This document shows positions 24,743 through 37,100 of a stretch of 64,000 nt of DNA, one piece after another. Source of the stretch: Ignelater luminosus (taxonomy: Eukaryota; Arthropoda; Insecta; Coleoptera; Elateridae); contig VTPC01090619.1 of NCBI GenBank assembly GCA_011009095.1, forward strand, positions 155,452 to 219,451, given 5' to 3'. How positions within the stretch are numbered: position 1 is the first letter of the stretch; each line of letters begins with the position of its first letter. A program made the translations under genes and the position numbers. The notes under the pieces were generated by a model, which worked only from the letters and a program-made list of their open reading frames with translations, was not told the DNA's origin and made no database searches.

Positions 24743-27700
24743 ATGAATTACCTATCATCTTTTTTGCTCGGTAAGTTATTTTAATTTCCGTTTATTTATA
24801 AATAATACAAGAGACTTTTTTAGCATTTCTAGTTTGTAACTTTACTCTTATCAAGGCATTTGTCATATTTGTTCCAAATGACAAAGAAATTGTTTATGAT
24901 TATCGTGTGTTTTTCAAAGCAGGAGCTCTTTTTCCCATATCTCACGCGTCTGAATGTTTTGTTCGTGGAAAACTGCATATTCAATCAACCGAGTCTAATA
25001 ATTCTATAATCGTTTATCTCTCTGACGTAAAATTTAGATTATATAATGGTGAACGTTTTTACAAACATGAATTAACTGCTGAGGATTTATCACCAACGGA
25101 AGGCATTGTTAAAGATTTGATGAAACCTTTTAAAATCGTTTATAGTGATAATGGATTGGTTAAAAAAATTATCACAGAAAAAGAAGAAAAGTATGCAACT
25201 AATATGCATAAAGCAATTGCTTCAATGCTTCAATTTAATTTAGAGAGAGTTAGCTTAAATGATAACAAATCAAATGAACCTTATGGATTTATAATTGAAG
25301 AAGATTCAATACAAGGCAAAATACGTCTAATCTACAATGTAGCTTCAGATGGTAAAAATGTAGTTGTTAAGAAAATGCACGAAAGAAAAACTACAGATTT
25401 GATCTATAAAAATGTCATCAGCAATGTTAGATATAAACAATGCCAGGCAGACTTTGAAGAACCTATTTCTTCAAATAGTCACCAAACTTATGTTATAGAA
25501 AAGCAGGATGAACATTATCTTATTAAACATATAGATAATAGTGGTGTTATATATATTTATCCCTTTTTATTTAAATCTCAAGGTCAATATACTTACGTAC
25601 ACAGTACTCTTAATTTTTTAAATGTCGTTTCAATCGAGAAGCATTTAAATATTTCTTTGGAAAGTATCCATAACGATCTTGAATTTGAAGTATCGTACAT
25701 TCATACTAGTGGTCGTTTTGTTGAAGCCAAAAATAGGGTTCTTGCCCTTAAACAGTTACTTGAAGAAATGGTAGCATGGTTGAATAGCAGTCATGTAGAA
25801 GAATACTTACCAAAGCAAAACGAATTAGTCGATCGTTTGGTTAACTTACTTGCTATTTTTGATTTTGAAACTTTAGAAAATTTCTACAATGATCTAATCA
25901 CAAAAATCTCTGCACAAAAAAGTAAACAGATTTTAGAAATCTTTCACCAAGTACTTCCATTTGCTGGAAGTAGGCCATCTATAAGACTTATAAACAAGAT
26001 CATTTATGATGAAAAGGTAAAAGATGATGTAGCCTTGAGTATGTTGTATAAACTACCTTCTTACATTAAGGAAACTACACCAAAGCTGTTAGAAGATATT
26101 GAAGATTTACTAAACTATGATAATAAAATTAACTTGCAAATAAAAAAAGCTGCTGTGTTAAGTTTTGGACGTTTAATCCATGAAATATTTGTACGTCAAG
26201 TCAACTCAGATAAAAAGCAGCAATTTATAAATTTGTCCAAAAGATATCTAGATGATTTCATGGCGAAGGTAAAGTCGTCACAAGATCTCGACACTCAAGT
26301 ACTTTATATACAAGCTCTTATTAATACAAAATTGCCTAATATAATCGATTATTTAATACCAGTGATCAAACATAATGGTCTCTACCACCATAGAATACGC
26401 GTGTTGGCCATGTGGGGTATGCTTGCTTTTGATATCAATTCTGATCAAATATACGAACTGTTCTGGCCAATATTTGCTAATCGCAATGAGAATTCAGAAA
26501 TAAGACAAATTGCATACTATATTGCAATGAAGTCATCTGTATCAACTGCAAGATTGCTTTATGTTTTTTGGGAAACTCAAGGGCAACTTCATACAGAACT
26601 TTTTCACTTTCATTACAATTTCTTAAAGTCGATTGCTTATTCTAAAAGTCCATGTTTGGAGATTTTAAAACGCTACGCTATTCAGCATTTAAAATTGACA
26701 CCTAGACCCAAACATAAGAGGTTATCAACATTTTACCAAATGGACTTTGTTGATCAAGAATATAAGTTTGGTAAAGATTTTACTTTTATTTTAATGGCGT
26801 CTGATACCTCAATAGCATTGCAAATTGAAATAAATTCTCAAATTTTTAATTTGCATTCTAATGATTATAAATTATTCGTTAGAATTGACGGACTAGGCGA
26901 AATACATCGTTCATATAGAGGTTTTGGAGAATTGTGGAGCTTTATTCAGTCTAATCCTGATTTAAAAGATGTCTGTATTCAGATTATTGTTGGGAAACAT
27001 GATGAAACCATTCAAATCTATAACTATAATGGTAACGACATTAAAAATATTAATTTCTTTGAGTTGTTTCTAGAAGTAAAAAGCTCCATAAAGATTGACT
27101 ATGAAGTATCTACCAAATTTGTAGTTGCTACCGAATTAGGTGTTCCTGCAATTATAGACATTTCAATGCCTGAAATTAATTATAAGCAAATAAATGTTAA
27201 TAAATATATTAGTGAAGATACAATGAAACTGTCTTTAAACAATAAGTATTATACAGAAAAGCATCTTCGATATGGAATATCTATATATAACCCATTTGCT
27301 GATTTATGGCAAGGATCAAATAGATACCATTCGTACAATTTTGTTCTGCCAGTATACGCCGATCTAAATATTAGTAAACGAGATAGAAGTATGAAAATAT
27401 CCGTGAAGAAACATGACAATCCAGAAGACAATGTTATATGTTTACAATCACATGTTCAAACTATGTTGTTTATGAGAGATGGTGAAGAGAGTTTAATGAA
27501 ATCATGTCCTAGTTGTCAGAACTGGGTTATGGCAACAAGAGGAGATCCTTATAGACGTAATGTAAGTAAATATTGTATACGTATATTGTTTTGAATATGC
27601 CGATACGCAACCTAAACCTAACAAATCTAATAATTGAGCTTATTGCAAATTGCCAATTGTTCCAATTCTAATGACATCTATTGATAAAGTTCAAATCTTG

Positions 27701-30700
27701 TTTGACATGGCTTCAAGTTTAAAAATACCTTCTCGTCATTGAACTAGAAAATCTTATTTGATACTTTAACCAGTGAATTTTAATCTCTGAACAAAAACTA
27801 AAAGCTAGAATTGCAGGAAAACCGCTACCACGACAGGTTCTTGATATTGTCCCAGCAGTTTAGAAGTCGAGCTTTAATTTTTGTTTTCTCACACATTGCC
27901 TGTTTTTTTATAAATCAGTCTAGGTTAGATTAAGAACTAATTTGGCCAGTCCATAAAATCTATGTACGGAAACATAGTATGTATACAAGGATAGCAGAAT
28001 TAATTACCTGCCATTGATTGCTTAATTCACATTTACTTTCCTTTTTAATTTGGTCTACTGAGAACCCGAGTTGTAAAGCTGAAAAGTCATCAGAATCAAA
28101 CCAGACGTTTGTTATTAACAGAACTGTATCTTTTTCCAAAAGCCATTATCGTTTCGAGCAAAGTAAGCAATTGCGTTTTGAAAGTTGATACCTTTCAACA
28201 ATATTTCTTAAATTGAGTCTGCCAGAACACTAGTGCACTGCAAAACCAAGAACAGTATTAAGCAAAAACTTATTAAAGAAATACATAAAATGAAGAATTG
28301 TCTTGGACTTTTTGGTCCTACATGGAGCTTTTGGAGTCTGTTAGACCTTTCAGGCCAGCAAACTCTTCAGTGTTTCTAGATCAGTCAACAAAATAAGTTT
28401 GATCTGTTTGGATTTTCGATCAAAGTATTTCTCATTGCAGTTGTTTTTGACGACCAGGAAAATTATTTTATCTCAAATATTTCTGGGATAATACAGAAGA
28501 AAAGAGTTTCCGTATTATACTGAGTGACTGAATGAACGGTGAATTTAGAAAATTAAAAAGCTTAGATGAACGAATGTCCAATCTCAATTAAGAATTCCCT
28601 TGCTTCATTCTGATGTCCACTTTCTTTTTCCTCATCTATCCCATGCATGCAACTTTTTACACCATGGTGTGATAACTAAATTAAAAGACAGAATATCTTT
28701 GAAAATGGCAATGTTTAGTTTTTACAGTGGTGTTAAGAATTATACACGTAGTGATTCAGATCCACAAATTTTGAAATGCAAGTTAAACGAAGGGGAGGGA
28801 GGAGTTATGCCTGTCAGAACCAAGCAATTTCTATTTCCAGAACTAATTATAATTTTTGTACTAAATTCTTTTCTCAATTTCTGATATTCTCATTTTAATA
28901 GCACGAGAAAAATGTTTCAAAGGCACCCTAAATATGAAATGCTAAAGGTGTTTAGGCTGGATTTGTTCAAGATTGTTTTCCTAACAAAGACTAAGTTGGA
29001 AAATTTATTTGCTTTCTGTGGGCTACTAATAATAGAATTCTATTACAAGTTCTTGCGGGTCACATGTTCAGCGACGATACCCTACAGAAATATAGTATCT
29101 TGGCAATTCTATGCCAGAATGGTAGTACTGATACAAAAGACGAGGTAGGACTAGACATTTGAAACTGGCAAAATTACTGAATACAAAAAAGGAGAAAAAT
29201 CTGCACAGTACTGTGCACGGTATTCTTTCTGGTTCCCTATTGCACATTGTGCTCATTTACCGGTGCATGTCCTGCAAGATAGCCTTCAACTATTCGTAGC
29301 TCATTCCTGCTCAATATGAGCAGGCCTTCTGATTTTTTGCCTCGTGGATTACTTAAGTAAGATTTTCCTTGTTTTTGTCCTGGTGAAGTTGCCAGTGTGT
29401 TGTATGTTTATCTTTGATTTATACGTACTCTACTTCTTACTACTTATCAGTTTTTTTATTGCCTTCAATTACCCGACGTTCTGGTGTCCAAATTAGATTT
29501 ACTATATTCTGATCTGCCAGCTTCTTTGGTTGTTCAAGACATTTCCATATTAGTCTAGACAGCCTGCTTATCTGTAAGTATTTGGATCCTTTTGTTACTC
29601 AAAACCTTCTGTTGTTATTCTGCACACATTGCAAAATAACGTATACTTCTGCTAGAAAGACAAAAGCAAGACGTCTTACCAAGAAGCTGTATTCTCTTAT
29701 CTCATCATCATCATACCGTCTGGCTCTACGTTTATGTTGGGTTCTTCCATATGATCTTTTATAGCTACGTGTCCTGATCTGTTTACTCAGTTAATCTCCC
29801 AGTCGTTGGAGCTCTATTCTGTTTTCTTCCATTATCACTAAGTAAGTGCAAAGGGGGTAGTCTCAGTAGAGTTTCCAGAGTCCTTGTGGGAGTACTTTTC
29901 TTCCCTTTGTAATACTTAGACAGGTAAGTCTTTGCAGCTTGTTTAGTATTTCAATAGTTATTTTTATTTGTCTGTAGCATCTTTTTCCGCCATACCAAAG
30001 ATGTGTAAACAATTGTTGGCTAAACCACCATTCTGTGCAACCAATACATCATCGATGGTTTCAGTTTCCACGTTTTATCGTGTATGGGTCTGGCTATCAC
30101 TATAATGGTCTCCGATTGCTTTATTGTTTTCTTTATATGCTGGTTTTATATGAGTCCAGGATCCACTACCATCTTAAGATATCTCATCTTCCCCGACATT
30201 TGTAGTTCTATCTCTTGAAGTCGTAACGGTACTAGTTTCATTAGTCTTCTTCTTCGTGTGAATGACATAAAGGTCGTTTTAGAGGACTTACCTTTAAGTT
30301 CTCATCTTCCGTCTATTTTCTGTACCACATTTAAGGCTTCAAGCACTGATCCCCTAATCGTGCTGTTAAATTTGCCTTAGGTCAAAACGACTAGGTTGTC
30401 TGCATAACCCAGGGGTGATGATTTTGACCTTCCCGTTGTGGACATCCCTTCCCCACCTGAGCTGCCACAGTCTTAGAATACCTTGAATATATTGTATGGT
30501 TTCTAAGCATGCATTCTATCAATCTGCAGCTTGTACCATCTTCTCCATTTTTTTCTGGTACTGATGTAGTAATAATATGCCTATCTAGCAGTTTTTCTAA
30601 TGTTTTAAGTACAAGCAACATATTGCTCCCAGAGCCTTAGCAACATCCTGTTTAGCTTTCCCAGATTTTGATATAAAATCTATTTTGATTAGTTTTCAAC

Positions 30701-32473
30701 TTTTTGGTGTGTGTCTCAAAGCCAAGCTGACATAGAAGATGCTGTACAGAAGGTCTTTTTCAAAAAGACTGGATTGTCAAACCATTGGGACTTTAGATTG
30801 TAAATACTAATAGATCAAAGAATCCGATCAGAAGAGACATTTTCAAAAAGTTTGGTTATTTTAAATTAACTTATTATCCCCCCTCTGTTTTTATCATTTT
30901 AAAATACATTTACATATTATATAATTATGAATCTTTTTTTAGTATACAATCTTTCAAAAGGAAGTTTACACTTTTGGATACAATTATGAAGTAACCATTT
31001 ATGATAGTGAAACTCCAATAACTAAAGGAAAATTGCAAAATCTTTTTGACAGATTGAGCACACCTAACACTAAAAGCTTCAGCACGCCTATAGAGTACAT
31101 GGTTTTACTTTTTGGTAACGCCTACACGCTACTGATATTGCAAGGTGATCCTTCTACACACGGATTAAAATTTAAAGCCACTCCAATTGTTGAAAGTTTA
31201 GTAACACAAGTAGACCTGCTGTTTGAATTCAACGTAGAAAATATCAACCAAGAGAATAGGTATTTACCTGGATTTAAGTTAAATCCTTATTTTACATATA
31301 CTTTGAAGAACAATGAGAAAGTTCTTCAAGTCTATGCTGTAAACACAATAATTGATGTAAATCCAGGTCATACACAAAGAGATATTAAAATGAATCTTAC
31401 TCGTACAATTCCCGGTCAAAATGACTATAAAATCTGGTTGGAAAGTAATAAAAGGTGGATGTCTGACGGTGTCAATAGTAAGACTAGTATTGCTATGGGT
31501 CAATCAACGAACGAGAAGACATTAATTGATGTTGCAATGGTTGGAAAGCGATTTGAAGAACAGAAAACTCCATACTATGTTTACGAAATTTGTGGACCTT
31601 ATTCAAACGAAGAAGGAAATGATTTTCATTCTCTAAACTGCTTATTAGAACATACCTCAATAAGAGACTATACTTACAATATTAAAACAACTAATTTACC
31701 TCCTGAGTACAAAAGATATTCTTTGATTATACTAAATTACTTAAAACGATGGTATAGCATATTCCACCAAGAAATTGCGAAAAACAGTGAGAATAGTGTT
31801 GAGGATGACATTGAAGTTACGTTACAATACGTATCTGCTCATGAAGTTAGCATTAAAGTAAACACTTTAAGTGAAATCCATGATTTTGTTGGTATACCAA
31901 TTAATGAACTTACCTATTGGTTGTTTTATCCCGATAACACTCATTACTCTGAATTGTATTTGATGATGCATCGAATGGGTTTAATGCATGTTTGTACTAT
32001 AAATAAAAGTCACATAGAACATAGTTTAAACCAACAAGTATATTCCATTAATCATGAAACTCCTACTGAATGGACTTCTTACGTGAATGGTTTAGAAGGT
32101 GTGCACAATGCAATTCTTCTTAAAAGAATTGAAGAAACAAACAATTATGTAAGTTGTCTAAAAGGTGTGCTATTAGTGTGTTAATTGTTGTTTTTATTTT
32201 TAGGCTTTACGAGTTACTCATGAAAATCATACCTTAGAAATATATCCAGATGGAGTACGAGATTTTAAAACTTTTTTGGATGGTTATGAAATTTCTAAGA
32301 TATTAGACCACCATGCAGAAGATTGGTTTACTTACTTGACAGTTCGTCCACCTAATCATGGTATTGCCTTGACTGTATTCAGTCTTCAAGTTCATATTGT
32401 TTTTGACGCAAAACAAGTGATTATAATAATTCCAAAAGACGTGAAGGTTTTGGGACATTGTATATCATCCTAA
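24743..32473 (+). CDS. Vitellogenin-like lipid transfer protein
   Basis: Four exons (24743-24770, 24824-27561, 30943-32148, 32204-32473) give about 1413 aa. A signal peptide (MNYLSSFLLAFLVCNFTLIK) leads into a vitellogenin N-terminal lipid-binding domain (residues about 25-620: a beta-barrel with PFKIVYSDNGLVKKI, then a helical region such as LLNYDNKINLQIKKAAVLSF). A DUF1943-like beta-sheet region follows. The last exon (ALRVTHENHTLEIYPDG to KVLGHCISS) resembles the start of a von Willebrand D domain and then stops. Insect yolk vitellogenins are usually 1700-1800 aa and have a full D domain and polyserine tracts, absent here. This fits a Vg-like paralogue better than a yolk protein. The 3.4 kb intron 2 contains a LINE. 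Confidence 0.85.
27562..28950 (+). other. Intron 2 of the Vg-like gene, 5' part
   Basis: Non-coding. The open stretches at 28600-28884 and 28912-29148 show no domain and have intron-like composition. No named repeat was seen before the LINE relic begins. Confidence 0.5.
28950..30660 (-). mobile_element. LINE relic, R1/jockey-like reverse transcriptase
   Basis: Minus-strand fragments of a non-LTR reverse transcriptase. At 30391-30621 are TLEKLLDRHI and AAQVGKGCPQREG, the latter matching the GCPQGG motif upstream of the active site. At 30070-30300 are GKSSKTTFMSFTRRRR and MRYLKMVVDPGL, matching the palm-thumb KYLGV-LD pattern. A further C-terminal portion reaches about 29600. Many stops show long decay. 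It sits antisense inside intron 2 of the Vg-like gene. The relic at 61.0-63.0 kb shares LEKLLD-HI and is probably the same family. Confidence 0.7.
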
Positions 32474-32702
32474 GATAATACATGGTAGTACAACCTAGTT
32501 TTACTTTTATTTTAATAACATTGCTCGTATCTAATTTAATTGGACGCTTTAAGTAAAAATCACAAGGGTTGAAAATGTCTAATTTTGTTTATTTTTTAAA
32601 CTTAATTTCTATTTTAAAAGCAAAGAAGAACTTTTCTCATAAGTTTATGAAATACATAGTCAACACCTGTTCTATAGGACGTCCGGAGCTGTTCCTGTTA
32701 TA

Positions 32703-33996
32703 CGAGGGTTGCTATTTATATTTCTGGCCTTGGCAACACTGACTGTTTCTAGGCGTCAGCTGACATTTCCGGTGTAAACTTTACATTGTTGAACATAACC
32801 TCAACCACAACATTTGGTCATTTGAGTGCGATTAGTGTTGTTTGCAGTTAATTGAAAAGTGCATTCCCTAGCAAAAAATGGAATTGACCCGTGAACACTT
32901 TCGTACAATTATTTTTCATAACTTTCGACGTGGATTATCACGACAAGAGTGCATCAATGAACTTAATACATTATATAGCGATGAAGCTCCATCCTACAGC
33001 ACTGTAAAAAACTGGTATAATGAATTCAAACGTGGCCGATGTTCACTCCAGGACGAAATCCGTGAAGGCCGTCCAAAATCTGTCGTTGTGCCTGAAAACA
33101 TCGATGCTGTGCGTGAACTGATTAAACAAGATCGTCATGTGACATACCGTGAGATTGAGGCATCTTTGGGCATTAGTATGACTAGCATCAACAAGATATT
33201 ACATGATCATTTGGCCGTAAAAAAAATTTGTTCCCGTTGGATCCCGCATAACCTGACCAATGCTCAAAAGAAGGCTCGCGTCGACTGGTGCATTGAAATG
33301 TTGAAAAAATTTGCGAAAGGTGCATCAAAGGCTGTGTATAACATCTGCACAGGTGACGAATCATGGATCTACGCATATGACCCCGAAACAAAACAGCAAC
33401 CAACTGTGGGGGTCTTTCAAGACGAGCCAAATCCAACAAAAGTTGTTCGCGGAAGAAGCACATCGAAGGAAATGGTTGCCTGTTTCTTTGGCATTACCGG
33501 TCATGTGGCAACAGTGGCGTTAGAGCAACGTAAGACGGTCAACTCTGAATGGTACACAACCATTTGTTTGCCAGAAGTCATCGGAGAAATTCGGAAAACT
33601 TCAAAGAAGAGGCGAATCATTCTTCATCATGACAATGCAAGCTCTCACACCGCTGCTTAAACAATTGAATATTTAACCAGCCAGAAAGTCGAGTTGATGG
33701 GCCATCCACCATACAGCCCTGATTTGGCACCCAATGACTTCTTTTTATTCCCGTACATCAAAAACAAACTGCGTGGTCAACGATTTTCAACACCAGAAGA
33801 AGCCGTTTTTTGTTTCAAAACGCATATTTTGGAGCTGCCTCAAACAGAGTGGAAAAAGTGCTTCGAAAATTGGTTCAAACGCATGGAAAAGTGTATCAAT
33901 CTTAATGGAGAATATTTTGAAAAACAATAAAACTAGTTTCGATCATAAATACTTGTTCTTTCATTGTTAGGCCAGAAATATAAATAGCAACCCTCG
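32703..33996 (+). mobile_element. Mariner element with perfect ends
   Basis: A 1294-bp element bounded by perfect 27-bp inverted repeats (32703-32729 and 33970-33996, starting CGAGGGTTGCTATTTATATT) and TA duplications at 32701-32702 and 33997-33998. It lies 230 bp downstream of the Vg-like stop codon, in the same orientation. Identical ends and one nonsense codon in the transposase suggest a recent insertion. Confidence 0.95.
32878..33930 (+). pseudogene. Mariner transposase with one in-frame stop
   Basis: A mariner transposase of 350 codons. The N-terminal part has paired helix-turn-helix regions (residues about 1-115) and WIPHNLT (121-127). The catalytic triad is Asp160 (TGDESW), Asp252 (HHDNASSH) and Asp287 (SPDLAPNDF), with 34 residues between the last two, so it is a D,D34D mariner. 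The only defect I see is a TAA at 33658-33660 (codon 261), probably from CAA. After it the frame is open to the natural stop at 33928-33930. I do not assign a subfamily with confidence; it is clearly distinct from the Mos1-like copy at 48.8 kb. Confidence 0.93.
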
Positions 33997-34199
33997 TATG
34001 TGTCAAAGTTAATTTCATCAACTGACAATCTGTTTTTCTATTGTATCAAGATTTAATTAAATATTACGACGATAATAATAAAGTAATCTAGATGTATTAA
34101 TTTTCGTTAATAAACTTATTACTGCTACAGTCGAATTTTCTTGTTTAAAAAAAATATAAAATAGTAATCAAAATAATGTAAGAATCCATTAAAATCCAT

Positions 34200-37100
34200 T
34201 TACAATGATCTAAAAGTCACAGGAATTCCCCCTTTAGCTTGTAATATTGGAAATGTAGTGAAGATTATTGGTTCTCGTGTCTGCTGGTTCCTTACAACTT
34301 GAAAGTTTCTTATAACTTCTACAATTCCCATTTTTGAAGTGATCAATCCAAACAGTTCCCCTAAAAAGTAAAAACTGTAACATTTCATACTTTTGTTCGT
34401 ATTCATAATATGTATAATTGTCAACCTATGCAGTTTCTAGGTCCATCTCCAAAAGGTAAGTAACTGCCGGAAATTATTTTATGTTTATTTAGATCACTAA
34501 AACGTTCTGGGTCAAACATTTCTGGATTTGAAAAATATTTTTCGTGCCAATGAAGACCATGTTGTGCCACAATGATGGGTGTTCCTTGCTCTATGACTAA
34601 CCCAGTTTCAGGCAATGTGTATTCTTCTGAGCACTCTCGATGTATAAAAGAGGTTGGAGGATACTTTCGTAATGTTTCTGTAAATAATTAGATTAGTACC
34701 TATTGAATTCTTTTGCATTGAATATACGGAATAATATAGGGTGTCCCAATGTCCTGTAATCGGAGGACATCGCGCTTTGCAATAAAAGAATAAGAAAACT
34801 TTATTTCCCAACTTTACTTACTAATTTAATTTAAAAGCTAAAAGAGGAATCAATGAAAAGTAGAAAAATTGAGAAAAAAACGAAATTTAATGAAAATTAA
34901 TAAGAATTTAAAAAAGTTAAACAAATGAGCTATTGTGCTGAATTGGACAGACAGCGCCGGAAGAAACTATGTAAGTAACATTAAATAAATCTGCATCCTT
35001 ATCTTGATTGCGCTTATTATAGGTTTTGATCATTAATACAGGTGAAGCCGTACACTTATTTGTCTTAGGACAAAGGTAAGCAGATCTGGTACGTGAAAGT
35101 CTAATCGGTGCATCAGCTAAAGAATTAACTAGTTTAAATAAAGAAAGTAGTATATCGCGTTTTCATGTCTTATCATTCATGGTATTACGGTCTAAATTAA
35201 CAAGCAGAAAAAAGTTTTTGTATTTTCTCAATTTGAAGACTGACATAAAAAGATTCCAAATGATAAATGCGTATTCTACTTTGAGTTTAACGGTAGAATC
35301 GTAAAAGGTTAATAATGTGCGCAAATTAGTTAGATATTTACTAGTACTGCCTGGAAGTAGCGTTTGCAATTTAATCAGTAATCATAATTTGAAGAGAGAT
35401 TCAAACGAAACATCTAGATCTGTGAAGCTGTTGACTCTTTTCAAATCCTTCCCATTTATAGCGTAGTTACATTCAAAGTTGACTTGTCTACGAAATATAA
35501 GGTTCGATTTTATAACTTTTGATCTTGCAAAAAGTGATAGCTGAAGCGACGCCAAAAAGTAATTGAAAACAAGAAATTTCGACATCCTGTAACTCGAAAA
35601 CCGGATGTTTCTGGGAAAAAGTTATAGGGCATCACATTTCTGTCGCGAATTGCGATGCGAATAACCACAGCCTGCTTTTGAGACAGCATATGACCTCACT
35701 GTAGGCCGCTGAATTTGAGAGATTTTGGAAAATCCAATTTTGCTAGAAAATAACGCATTCTACGAGAAAAATGCAAGAACAATGTTTTTTGACAAATTAA
35801 TAATTGGTTCCGATAATTGCAAAGTTATAAACCAGTTCCCTCTCCCATTTCCCCGCCACTGATAGGGATACCAAATACACGACTATGTAGAGTAGAAGAC
35901 ACTTTAGACTAACAAGCATGTAAAAATCGCTATGGTACATTTTAAAACTGTAGCGTCGACAGCAGCTCACGCTTTCTTAACTTATGCAGGCGACTACTTC
36001 ACACCGAATGTTCTCTGATCGATTGCAACGTGCGTCATGCCAACTCTTCTACCCCGCGACCGTACCTAGCCTTCACTTAATTGCGTTTTACGTCAACAAA
36101 GTGTCCCATAGGATAGAAAATGAATTGGTATTACAACGACTAGACAAGCCACGTATTATATTTTAAACAAAAGACCGCGTTTTCCAGTATCATTCTTAAC
36201 AATGGAATACAGTTTGAGACGCGAAATAAAATATAAGTCATATTTTATGGTTTCGTGAACTCGCAAGAAACATTTTTATCGACTTGCAAGGTTAATTCTA
36301 GGGAAATGCTTTGACGAAATTACATTCTGATGTAAGGAAAATTTATATTAATGAATTGAAAAATTTGTTCTTCATGAAAATAAAAGCAACCAGAAACGTT
36401 ACGTAATTTGAAATGCATCAGAAGTGTACTAGAAATACCTTTGATTACTAAGATTAATTATAGAAAAGACATACCGGTACAAAATATGCTTACATCTTCT
36501 CTATTTTAGTTAAAACCTTTTAAATAAGCTAAATGACGCAGTTAAAGCTCTGCGTATCGTCTTTAAACCCTTTCTGTGCCACTTTGCAACTTCAGTCGGG
36601 GCCTAAACCTATGACCTGTCAACGTCGCGCTGCAGGGCTTCTCTTCTCTTTAACTTTCTTAGAGTAGAAACGAGATCCCTTTTGTTTGAAAACGTATTCT
36701 ACTGCATACGAACACAGGATGCTAAATACACACACTTTCTAAGAGAACTAACTACGAAGACGGGTTGGTCTGTGGCTTCTATTAACCTTCTTAATAGTGT
36801 TAAATAGGAAACTAGACCTGGCTGCTCCCATGCACGATTCACCTGCTCACTTTAAAAGGTGGGTCGTCCTCCATTGGCAACACAAGTCGGCAATAAGAAG
36901 AGATGCAGATATACAAGGTGTTCCATTTTGAAAACTTTATAAAATTGTGTTTTATATTTTTCGATCATCCTGTATAAAGAAAGATGACATTGAAATCGTA
37001 ACAACCGGTTCTAAAGATTAGAAGTCAAAGTCTACCACCGTAAGAGTCTAAAAACATAATTTATATTAATACTAAAATATAAAAAATATTCGACTTAAAC

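Noticed and set aside
24743-27594. Reading the 895-aa open frame as microsomal triglyceride transfer protein on its own
   Set aside because: A good donor at 27562 joins in frame to two further exons that extend the same vitellogenin-type protein to about 1413 aa.
28600-29148. Open frames of 94 and 78 aa in the Vg-like intron
   Set aside because: No domain and intron-like composition.
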